A DNA stretch of 64,000 nucleotides, taken from assembly GCF_008326305.1 (NCBI RefSeq), contig NZ_BIXY01000023.1, positions 17,200 through 81,199 on the forward strand, read 5' to 3'. This document shows positions 9,501 through 16,913 of the stretch, one piece after another; position 1 is the stretch's first letter, and each line of letters begins with the position of its first letter. The notes under the pieces were generated by a model. It ran no database searches and was not told the DNA's origin. It was given only the letters and a program-made list of their open reading frames with translations. The translations under genes and the position numbers were made by a program. The DNA comes from Dictyobacter arantiisoli. GTDB lineage: Bacteria > Chloroflexota > Ktedonobacteria > Ktedonobacterales > Ktedonobacteraceae.

Positions 9501-9822
9501 ACTCCAGATAATCCGTCAGGATCAGATTATCCAGGGCGCGCAGATAGCGCTTCAGTTGTTCATCCTTCTCAACCTTATCCAGAGGACGGCCAACATCCTT
9601 CGCCTCCACATAGCCAATCGTCAGTTTATCGTGCTTGCGCTGCACCACATAGTCCGGCGCGCCGCACTCCATGCGCTTCGGCTCATTTATCGCCTTCACA
9701 TCCGTGCCTATCTGCTCAAGAAGATTTTGCAATGTTTCACGATAAGTATGTTCCGTCGCCTCACCACCCTGAAAGTACGCTTCAATCTTATCCAAATATC
9801 CTTTTAATAGCGCATCAGCCAC
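6520..9822 (-). CDS. Single-chain restriction-modification enzyme (type ISP/IIG-like), no helicase
   Basis: 1100 residues. The N-terminus has a PD-(D/E)XK nuclease pattern: D57 in GAPDYVV and E73/K75 in YVEAKD. A helical spacer follows, then methyltransferase motif X (YTPEPVVSYIV, about 323-333), motif I (DPATGTGTF, 379-387) and motif IV NPPY (509-512), which is typical of adenine-N6 methylation. The rest (about 700-1100) would be the target-recognition region. Classical type ISP enzymes also have a helicase between nuclease and methylase; none fits here, so a type IIG-like cut-and-methylate enzyme is likely. The ATG follows GGGAGGG. No separate methylase, specificity or defence gene is adjacent, so the gene appears to be a solitary defence module between repeat-rich gaps. 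Confidence 0.85.
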   Translation of the reverse strand: MADALLKGYLDKIEAYFQGGEATEHTYRETLQNLLEQIGTDVKAINEPKRMECGAPDYVVQRKHDKLTIGYVEAKDVGRPLDKVEKDEQLKRYLRALDNLILTDYLEFRWYVQGEKRMSARLGSIRNKKIVLDKDGVKLGEELLQLFLQHRGARISKPEELAKRMARLAHMIRDIIIDAFDKKQASDNIKDLYTTFQNLLIPDLTTNAFADMFAQTIAYGLFAARYNHTGNAAFTRRDAASEIPRTNPFLRKFFGAIAGQDLDDEPFVGFVDELAQVLAFTDMEAVLADFGKRTRQEDPIVHFYETFLSQYDPKMREMRGVYYTPEPVVSYIVRSVDHLLREHFDCAEGLADTSTVPYSYTGEDGKEHIERTPRVMILDPATGTGTFLYNVIAHIRESYQRMGNAGMWSGYVREHLLPRLFGFELLVAPYAMAHLKLSMQLAALDLPPADRKTWAYDFKTNERLGIYLTNTLDEALKRSDLLMGRYISDEANEAARVKQNYPVMVILGNPPYSGHSANNGDWIKDLLHGKDAKTGRLTGNYFEVDGQSLGERNPKWLNDDYVKFIRFAQWRIEQTGHGILAFITNHGYLDNPTFRGMRQSLMQSFDDIYILDLHGNSKKKERSPDGSKDENVFDIQQGTAIGIFVKRQKKISTSKTAQVHHAHLWGPREVYEKIDQDKKLVSGKYHWLAENDVTTTEWTMLKIEKPFYLFVPQDAHLREEYVPGWLLTDVFPINNIGMQTHRDYFVTDVDNDVLRSRITQFRSNIQHDDEIRELFGLGTWNILKARAKLRSDNDWEKGFTQCLWRPFDIRSLYYHKELIDRPRQQVTEPLLKPNLALLAMRQIALQDGCSHFLVTNKPIIDRVFYSNKGAASVFPLYIYPDKKVTLFEVDSPTDAPGGRHPNLSTEFIKDFANKLNLHFIEDGKGDLQQTFGPEDIFNYMYAVFHAPMYRERYAEFLKIDFPRLPLTSDVELFRELCALGERLVGLHLMEKVGKQTAKYPVPGNNVVEKIDYTQRADAPDQGRVWINKTQYFEGVPSEVWDFHVGGYQVCQKWLKDRKGRRLDFNDIMHYQRIVAALSETITLMEKIDIMIDEHGGWPLA

Positions 9823-9958
9823 AGGATTCCCTCCCTATAGAGAAAGACATTCATATATTTATTTGTAATGTTTTTATAGTTTACCTTATATCTGCATCAT
9901 AAGCAATAAATAAACCACCTGATCGCAATGGTGGAAAACGTCGGCTCTGCACCCCGAA

Positions 9959-10285
9959 AAACGTGGGTGCGTGCCAAGGTCCCAACCGTTTTCCTCTTCC
10001 TCGTATGCTCTGCCCGCCCGTAGCCCGTCGGCTCATCCATACCCCGACAGCGGTGCCAGGGGACAAGAGGGAGCGTTGGGGCGCGATGGTCGTACGAACA
10101 ACGGCAAAGCGCACCTCGGTTGCGACCTCGGCACGCACCTACAGTGTTGATCCCATACCTGCGTGCCCGTCGGCATCGAGGCCCACAAATGTGGTTGAGG
10201 TCCGTTACCCTCAATATCGCTCCAATAACGCGAATCTTGATGGAGAAGTGGAGGTGCGTGCCGAGGTCGCAACCCATTGCTCTGC
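9959..10285. repeat. REP-like repeat block upstream of the RAYT gene
   Basis: The block starts with acgtgggtgcgtgcc and ends with a partial copy of the core (gaggtgcgtgccgaggtcgc, 10251-10270). Between them is a unit (about 10025-10171) carrying gtcggctcatccataccccg, ggcaaagcgcacctcgg and gcacgcacctac, which recurs twice downstream of the RAYT. Many subsegments are inverted relative to each other. The gap 9823-10364 holds no other feature. Confidence 0.8.
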
Positions 10286-10364
10286 ATGTTTCCATTTTGG
10301 GATGCGATCGATGTATAGAAAGAGTAGAAGGAATGTTGTGACGTGGTGAATTGAAAGGTAGTAG

Positions 10365-10925
10365 ATGAAATTGAAGAATCTTCCAAATCAGGGTTTTGTT
10401 CAAGTGAAAGCTCGTCGTCTGCCCCATTATGATTATAGCAATGATGGAGCTTATGCTCTCTGTATCTGTGCCCAGGACCGTCGCCGAGAACATTTTCTGG
10501 ACCTCCCCGAACTAAAAGAGATCCTCATTCAAGAATGGGAAAAGCTCCCACGGCGCTATAGCAACGCGTTTATCGATATCATCGTGATTATGCCCGACCA
10601 TTTACATTCTATCCTTTTGTTAGATTCTGCTCACAGTGAAAAACGCACAAGCGTATCCAATATTGTATGTGGTTATAAATCAAACGTGACGCGCCGCTGG
10701 CGTAATCTGTTGACCGCCAACAAGAATGAAGACGAGACGCTCAAAGAAGTATGGCAAATGAGCTTCTATGAACATATCATCCGCCAAGAAAATGATTTAG
10801 AAGCACAGCGCAATTACATGCGCAATAACCCCATCAAGGCTCAACTAGAACCTATACAAAATTACGTCTATAATGACCACCAATGCCCTTACGATTCCTG
10901 CGAGCATATTCCTTTCCCCGAATAA
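10365..10925 (+). CDS. REP-associated tyrosine transposase (RAYT, Y1/HUH family)
   Basis: 186 residues. The HUH motif reads MPDHLHSILLL (about 76-86), and the catalytic tyrosine is likely in SFYEHIIRQENDLEAQRNYM (about 136-155), followed by the diagnostic NNPIKA. RAYTs are single-copy Y1 transposases related to IS200/IS605 TnpA that recognise REP hairpins. Here the gene is bracketed by REP-like blocks on both sides and by 50-bp near-identical direct repeats (10208-10257 and 10949-10998), the classic REPtron arrangement. ATG 10365 follows GAAAGG at 7 nt. The frame is intact, so the protein may be active. Confidence 0.9.
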   Translation: MKLKNLPNQGFVQVKARRLPHYDYSNDGAYALCICAQDRRREHFLDLPELKEILIQEWEKLPRRYSNAFIDIIVIMPDHLHSILLLDSAHSEKRTSVSNIVCGYKSNVTRRWRNLLTANKNEDETLKEVWQMSFYEHIIRQENDLEAQRNYMRNNPIKAQLEPIQNYVYNDHQCPYDSCEHIPFPE

Positions 10926-10948
10926 CAGCTCATCCCTAGCGTTGTGAT

Positions 10949-11304
10949 CCTCAATACCGCTCCAATAACGCGAATCTTGATGGAGAAGTGGAGGTGCGCT
11001 TTCCTCTTCATCGTACGATCCGCTCGCCCGTAGCCCGTCGGCTCATCCATACCCCGACAGCGATGCCAGGGGACAAGAGGGAGCGTTGGGGCGCGATGGT
11101 CGTACGAACAACGGCAAAGCGTACCTCGGTTGCGACCTCGGCACGCACCTACGTTGTTGATCCCATACCTGCGTGCCCGTCGCCGTCGGCTCATCCATAC
11201 CCCGACAGCGGTGCCAGGGGACAAGAGGGAGCGTTGGGGCGCGATGGTCGTACGAACAACGGCAAAGCGTACCTCGGTTGCGACCTCGGCACGCACCTAC
11301 GTTG
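10949..11304. repeat. REP-like repeat block downstream of the RAYT gene
   Basis: Begins with a 50-bp near-copy of 10208-10257, then two units 148 bp apart (gtcgg at 11037 and 11185), each ending in gcacgcacctacgttgtt. The units match the one upstream of the RAYT with only scattered substitutions. Open frames across this block are palindrome artefacts. No gene lies between 10926 and 11355. Confidence 0.8.
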
Positions 11305-11355
11305 TTGTTCATTTTTATGCGGTTGGGCATTTTTTGGGTGAGCTTGGTTGGTGCG

Positions 11356-13611
11356 CTAGATCCAGGAGAGTTTGAGGCGGTCGAGGATGCGTTTGAGTGA
11401 GCTGAGTTCTTCGATTTTTAGCCAGCGTGTCATGCGTACATAGAGGAATACCCCTACGAAGCATTCGATGAGCAGCTTGATGACGGCTTCCAGTGCTCCT
11501 CTGACGCCTAGATTGGGTGTGCTGGTGGTGACAAAGACGGCGTCGAGGATGAGGCGGACGATGAGTAGTCCAACAGTCATGGGGAGCACGGCGATGAGGA
11601 CACGTCCGACGAATTGGCTAAGTTCACGCAGACGCAGGCCACCAAGGCGTCGATGCAGGAGCAAGAGGAGTACACCGGCCTCAACAAGGTTGGCAATCGA
11701 GGTGGATAGGGCGAGCGCGCCTAAGCCCCAGACCATGCCGAAGTAGGTGGCGTTGACGATGGTGATGCTCAGAGCGATCTTGAAGATAAACTGGGCGATA
11801 CTGACAATGACGGGGGTGCGGGTGTCGCGCATGGCGTAGAATGAGCGCACGAGGATTTCGACGGCGGCCAGCGCGGGCAGGCCGAGGGCGTAAAATGCCA
11901 GCGGGACGACGGTGGCTTGTGCCAGATCCAGGGTGAAGTTACCATGTTGGTAGAGGACCTGGAGTACGGGCAGTCCCAGGATGATTAGTCCAATGCTGGA
12001 AGGGACTGAGAGGAAGATGATGCTGCGCAATGTTTCCAGGATAGTGTTGCGAACACGCTCGAAACGCCTGAGGGCGACATTTTCGGCCAGCATGGGAAAG
12101 GCGGCCGAGGCGGCGGAAAGACCAAAAATACCATAGGGTAAGAGGACGAGTGTGAAGGCAAGGTTGTAGAGCGTGAAACCGCCACCGGTGGGATCAACGA
12201 CGAGGGAGATCAGGGTGCGGTCCACAAAGGTGGATAAATAGACCATCGCAGAGTTCATGATGCGCGGCAACATCTGGCGTGCGATCTGGATAACGCCGGG
12301 ATGCTTCCAGTCAAAGGCGCGCAGGGAGTATTGCATGCCGACTTTGAAGAGGCCAGGGATCTGATAGGCTACCTGTAATGCCGCGCCCAGCACGACTCCC
12401 CAGGTAGCCAGAGACATGGCAAGATCATCGTTGCGATGCCCAATCAGTAACAGGAACAGGCCGGGCAGGAGTCCCAGGATCAACCCCACGTTATAGAGGA
12501 CGGTGCCAATGGCGGGCAGCTTGAAATTTTGCCTGGCGTTGAGCACCGCCGTGACGATGACCCCACCACCCAGGATCACCGATTGCAATAGCATGACGCG
12601 GGTCAAGGAGGCAATCTGATCCAGTTCTGTGGGCGAGTAGTTGAAGCTGTAAAGCGGGACGAGCTGACGTGCGAAAATGATAAAGACGAGGGCCAGGAAG
12701 GTCATCAAGGCCAGAGAGAGATTCAGGGCCGAACTGGCGATGTGCCAGGCTTTTTTCGCGTTCCCTTCCCCGATCATATAGTTGGTAAATACGGGGATAA
12801 AGGCAGAGCTGAGCGCGCCGCCTGAGATAATATTGAAAATAAAGTCGGGGACGAGAAAGGCTTGATAGTAGATGTTGGTGAGATGGTTCGCGCCAAAGAC
12901 AGAGGTGAACATCATTGAACGTAACAGGCCAAGGACTCGGCTGGCGACAAAGGCGACGGTTAAGATGGCGGTGGCCCGGCGCACAGTCACCTTTTGCATC
13001 ACACCTGTATCCTGCTTTAAGAGGCCGGATGGTTGGCGAAAGGGGCGCGTGACAGGCGAACTCTCAACACTTACCGGAACACTGGGAGCAAGCGGCTGGG
13101 AGACTGGTGGAAACGTCGCGCTGGCGGTCGGCAGAGGATGCACGCCGGAACTACCGTTATCCGGTATCGGCAGCTCAGGATCACTGAAGCGAGGGCTTTT
13201 CCCATTGCGCCAGGGAAACGTTCCGGTGCCGTCTCCATCCTGCTCATTGCGCTGTCGACGACGCATGCGCTCCTCAAGAAACTGCTGGAGACGCTCCTGT
13301 CGGAGTTGCGCGATGGGTTGGGCTGGCTGCGGAACCTCGAAATATTGCTGATCAGTGGTCTGCCCAAACCCAAAGGTGGCACCCATATCTTGAATAGGCT
13401 GCTGATACTTTGGATCTTGTAGTGTCCCATTGGGACGGCGTTCCGGTCCCGTGGGCGCTGGCGAAGGCGGTATGAGATCCTCTGCCGGTGCTGGCGTCTC
13501 ATCTGGTTGTGCAATCTCTGGTCTTCCATCTAAATGATGGCGTGGCACCGATGAATCCTCAGGATTAGAAGGCTGCTGCTCCGGGTGCGGATATGCTGTT
13601 TCGTTTTCCAC
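11356..13611 (-). CDS. murJ: Lipid II flippase MurJ with long disordered N-terminal extension
   Basis: 751 residues. The core (about 205-751) has the MATE-like MurJ/MviN fold, with about 14 hydrophobic helices and typical segments such as SRVLGLLRSMMFTSVFG, GGALSSAFIPVFTNYM and LLPYGIFGLSAASAAFPMLAE. MurJ moves lipid-linked peptidoglycan precursor across the cytoplasmic membrane. Residues 1-205 are Pro, Gln and charge-rich with a short helical patch (LRQERLQQFLEERMRRRQR) and are absent from ordinary MurJ proteins. The start codon is GTG after AGAGAAGA. The gene is divergent from a transmembrane Ser/Thr kinase about 350 bp away; PASTA-kinase control of MurJ is known in other bacteria, so a link is conceivable but only inferred. 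Confidence 0.9.
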   Translation of the reverse strand: MENETAYPHPEQQPSNPEDSSVPRHHLDGRPEIAQPDETPAPAEDLIPPSPAPTGPERRPNGTLQDPKYQQPIQDMGATFGFGQTTDQQYFEVPQPAQPIAQLRQERLQQFLEERMRRRQRNEQDGDGTGTFPWRNGKSPRFSDPELPIPDNGSSGVHPLPTASATFPPVSQPLAPSVPVSVESSPVTRPFRQPSGLLKQDTGVMQKVTVRRATAILTVAFVASRVLGLLRSMMFTSVFGANHLTNIYYQAFLVPDFIFNIISGGALSSAFIPVFTNYMIGEGNAKKAWHIASSALNLSLALMTFLALVFIIFARQLVPLYSFNYSPTELDQIASLTRVMLLQSVILGGGVIVTAVLNARQNFKLPAIGTVLYNVGLILGLLPGLFLLLIGHRNDDLAMSLATWGVVLGAALQVAYQIPGLFKVGMQYSLRAFDWKHPGVIQIARQMLPRIMNSAMVYLSTFVDRTLISLVVDPTGGGFTLYNLAFTLVLLPYGIFGLSAASAAFPMLAENVALRRFERVRNTILETLRSIIFLSVPSSIGLIILGLPVLQVLYQHGNFTLDLAQATVVPLAFYALGLPALAAVEILVRSFYAMRDTRTPVIVSIAQFIFKIALSITIVNATYFGMVWGLGALALSTSIANLVEAGVLLLLLHRRLGGLRLRELSQFVGRVLIAVLPMTVGLLIVRLILDAVFVTTSTPNLGVRGALEAVIKLLIECFVGVFLYVRMTRWLKIEELSSLKRILDRLKLSWI

Positions 13612-13963
13612 ATTCTTCTCTATTGATGCATTAAATATATTGAGATAATCAATGACAAAAAAACTCTATCTTATGATATATCCAATTTAACATAGTTATC
13701 CCAGCTATGACTAGTGTTACCACAAAAAAGTACCGATTCCAGCCACCCATATACCTCCTTCCTGACAGCTAATATCATCTGTTACCGGCATATCGCCTGA
13801 TTCTGATATGTTCTTTGCAGAGAGCGATGCGCTCACCCTTGCTTTTCTCCTATCAGCATGAAATAATTGCCTGTATGATATATATTTATGCGCTATACGA
13901 TGTATTTCTGATATTGAGACGACTTCTTTGCTGTCGTCCTTAAATATGTGCGAGGGTTTAACG
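13612..13963. other. Divergent intergenic region, AT-rich
   Basis: 352 bp between the divergent murJ and kinase genes. It must carry promoters for both. I see no hairpin, repeat or short gene that I can support. Confidence 0.6.
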
Positions 13964-16576
13964 ATGAAACTGTGGCGCTATAATCGACCTCTGGAGATAC
14001 TGGGACAGCGCTATCGCCTGGATGGGGTGCTGGGAAGTGGCGGAATGGCCGATGTCTGTCTGGCCTGGGATGAACACGATGCTCATGAGGTGGCAATCAA
14101 GGTGATCAAGCCCAATGATCTCGATCAGCAGACGCTGGATCGCTTTTTGAAGGAGGCAGCTCAGGTGGCGCGCTGGCGACATCCCAATATCTTGCGCATC
14201 TATGGCGATGTACGCCTGGAGCTGTTGGATGTGCGGCAAGGATCGATAGTTCCTTATATAGTGATGGAGTATGCTCGCAATGGGGATCTACAGAAGCGCC
14301 TGCGACCCGGCACAGCCTATCCTTTCTCCCAGACACTCACGATCTTTGAGCAGCTCTGCGAGGCCGTTTCGTATGCCCATGCCCAGGGTGTGATCCATCG
14401 TGACCTGAAGCCGCTTAATATCCTCTTCCGCGCCCTGCCCGATGGTAGCGAGCAGATGGTGCTGAGCGATTTCGGACTGGCCGTGGAGAAGGATGCATCC
14501 CATTTTACCTTCGCCGCCGGTGGCACTCTCCCCTATATGGCACCTGAACAATTGCGGGGCCAGGCTGAAGCGGCCAGCGATATCTTCGCGCTCGGCGTGA
14601 TCCTCTATCAACTCTGCACTGGTCGCCTGCCCTTCCGCCGCTCGCTGGTCGATCTGCGCCGCCGTGATCCACTGCCCACACCGCCACGACCCGGCATGCT
14701 CAATTCGCTCCTGCCACCCGAACTGGATGCTGTGATCATGCAGGCGCTATCCGAGCAGCCGCAGCAGCGCTATCCCGATGCGCTCGACTTCTGGGCCGCC
14801 ATCCAGGAAGTCGTCTCAGCCAGCACCATCGCCGCGATTTCGCGCCGTGAAGCGCTACGCCGCACCCTCTCCAATCCATCCATGCAGGCCATGCCCGACT
14901 CATCCTCCGGGATGGAGGCGACCAATGCCCTGCCACGCGTCACTCGCTCCTCACATCCCTCACAACCTGGCCTGCGCTCAAGAAGAGATACCAGACGCAT
15001 ACCAGCCATGCCCGGCAATACTGCCCACCTCCCGGCCATGCAAGCACAGGTGGGCAGCGACATCATAGAGATCGGCAATAGGCAGACGGGCAGGCAACAA
15101 GCTATCCAGGCTCGCTCACAACAAACAGGTCGGCGAACAGCCATCCAGGCCCGCTCACAGCAAACGGGCGGGCAGGCGGTACTATCCAATCGCGGGCCGA
15201 TTACGCCGTCGGACAGTGAGCAGTCAGCCATGCCACGCGATTCCAGCGCCTCCCATCGTAGCCAGCCCCTGAGCATAGCCGAACCGGATGAAATGCTCCC
15301 GATGCCCGGCACGCCGTCAACCCGTCAGCACAGCGCACCGGGACAGCCGGTCACAACAGGCACCAGGAAAGCCGCGTCAGTATCACGACGCTGGCTCATC
15401 GGTGGCGGCATACTGGTCCTCATGCCCATCCTCGGGCTGCTCTTTGTGCTGATCGCGCCCGGCCTGGGCCTCATCCACAGCAATAAAGTCACCGTCACCA
15501 TCAATCCACTCAGCCAGACGATAACTGATAGCCAGAACATCCAGCTCGTCAACGGGCCGACCAATACCCAACAACTCCAGGCCCCCGGCCACACCATCAG
15601 CATCAATAGCCTGCCCCAGAACCAGACCGTCCAGGGCACCGGCCATAAACACACCAATGGAACCGTCGCCAGAGGCATGCTCACCTTTCTAAATGGCTCC
15701 TTCAATCCTTTCAGCGTAAGCACAGCAATCACAATCCCTGGTCCTAACGGCGTTCAGTTCTTAACAGACGGTCCTTTTACGATCCCAGCCAATGACCCCA
15801 ATACAAAATTATTAGGCAAAGTAACAGTACCAGCACATGCAACTCAGATTGGGGCACAGGGAAATATCCAGGCATTAGCGATAAATCAGGCGTGTTGCAC
15901 GCAGGGAAATTTTGTAGCGGTCAAAAATACAGCCGCATTCACTGGTGGTCAGGATGCGCAGGATTATACGTTTGTTCAGCAGGGGGATGTGGATGCGGTA
16001 GTGAAGACACTTGCGCAGGGGTTGGAGTCGTCTACGCGTAGCGCGCTCGGTCAGCAGGTTCCGGCGGGCGAGCAGTTATTGACTGAGAGTGTACAATGTC
16101 AGCCGACGGTTAAAACTGAGCAACCAGTAGGAGATAAGGGCCATAATGTTACCAGTACAAAGGCGACTGTGACGCTCACCTGTAGCGGTACGTCCTATAA
16201 CAAGGAGGCAGTGCAGAAGTTGGTGCAGACGCGTCTACAGCAAAAGGCTCTCGCGACGCTGGGAACGGGATATGCTCAGGTTGGATCGCTTCAGACGACC
16301 GAGACTTCTGCTACGACACAATCGGGTGCTCTGCTTTCACTGCTTACAACCAGTTCGGGCCGCTGGACCTATCAACTAAGCGAGAGCCAGCAAGAGCACC
16401 TGCGCGAGGAACTGGCCGGAAAACAGGTCACGGTAGCCCAAAATCTGATCAATGGGCAAAAGGGCGTCGCAACTGCGTTTATTTCAATGGGGGAGAATGG
16501 CGCGAGCGGGAGCAATAATACAGCCATCTTACCTACCGATCCAAGCGCCATCACCATTATCATCCGACAACCATAA
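13964..16576 (+). CDS. Transmembrane Ser/Thr kinase with extracellular baseplate-J-like domain
   Basis: 870 residues from ATG 13964, chosen because GAGGG lies 7 nt upstream; an in-frame ATG at 13928 is less likely. Kinase domain about 12-280: glycine loop GSGGMADV, lysine K46 (VAIKV), HRDLKPLN with D147, DFG 169-171 and APE. A disordered linker (about 300-475) contains a short repeat (AIQARSQQTG). One membrane helix spans about 477-503. The outer part (about 505-870) has a Thr/Asn-rich beta region with a CC pair (644-645) and GGQDAQDYTFVQQGDVDAV, the type often annotated as baseplate J-like in this phylum. It is a paralogue of the proteins at 16914 and 19604. Probably a Hanks-type sensor kinase; the ligand is unknown. 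Confidence 0.88.
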   Translation: MKLWRYNRPLEILGQRYRLDGVLGSGGMADVCLAWDEHDAHEVAIKVIKPNDLDQQTLDRFLKEAAQVARWRHPNILRIYGDVRLELLDVRQGSIVPYIVMEYARNGDLQKRLRPGTAYPFSQTLTIFEQLCEAVSYAHAQGVIHRDLKPLNILFRALPDGSEQMVLSDFGLAVEKDASHFTFAAGGTLPYMAPEQLRGQAEAASDIFALGVILYQLCTGRLPFRRSLVDLRRRDPLPTPPRPGMLNSLLPPELDAVIMQALSEQPQQRYPDALDFWAAIQEVVSASTIAAISRREALRRTLSNPSMQAMPDSSSGMEATNALPRVTRSSHPSQPGLRSRRDTRRIPAMPGNTAHLPAMQAQVGSDIIEIGNRQTGRQQAIQARSQQTGRRTAIQARSQQTGGQAVLSNRGPITPSDSEQSAMPRDSSASHRSQPLSIAEPDEMLPMPGTPSTRQHSAPGQPVTTGTRKAASVSRRWLIGGGILVLMPILGLLFVLIAPGLGLIHSNKVTVTINPLSQTITDSQNIQLVNGPTNTQQLQAPGHTISINSLPQNQTVQGTGHKHTNGTVARGMLTFLNGSFNPFSVSTAITIPGPNGVQFLTDGPFTIPANDPNTKLLGKVTVPAHATQIGAQGNIQALAINQACCTQGNFVAVKNTAAFTGGQDAQDYTFVQQGDVDAVVKTLAQGLESSTRSALGQQVPAGEQLLTESVQCQPTVKTEQPVGDKGHNVTSTKATVTLTCSGTSYNKEAVQKLVQTRLQQKALATLGTGYAQVGSLQTTETSATTQSGALLSLLTTSSGRWTYQLSESQQEHLREELAGKQVTVAQNLINGQKGVATAFISMGENGASGSNNTAILPTDPSAITIIIRQP

Positions 16577-16913
16577 TTTATAACGATAGCGGTGATCAGG
16601 TGGCAAAAAAGGAAAAGGTCAACCTCGCGAGCCATTCGACGCCGCGCAAACGTATACCAGACAATAGTATACCAGGAATATCGCATAAACCCTGGAATAA
16701 TCTTTTTAGCGACCAGACACGAATATATACCCTGTGTTCGGCGATCCATTGCAGCCAGATCGCTCAACGCACACCTGTCTGGCATTTATTATGGAAGATA
16801 ATTTTCTCATACCGGATAAACAATTTGTTCATCTCTTTCCGAATTGGCTGATATAGTGTAAAATGAACGCCATAGGCGAGAAACGCAATTTTATGGCATA
16901 GAGGGATAGAATT
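16577..16913. other. Intergenic region without recognisable feature
   Basis: 337 bp between two same-strand genes. The short open frames inside it show no codon bias or homology I recognise. It probably contains the promoter for the next two genes. Confidence 0.55.

Noticed and set aside
16592..16851. Short open frames in the gap between kinase genes
   Set aside because: Basic, Cys/Ile-rich translations without good start sites; both strands are equally open.
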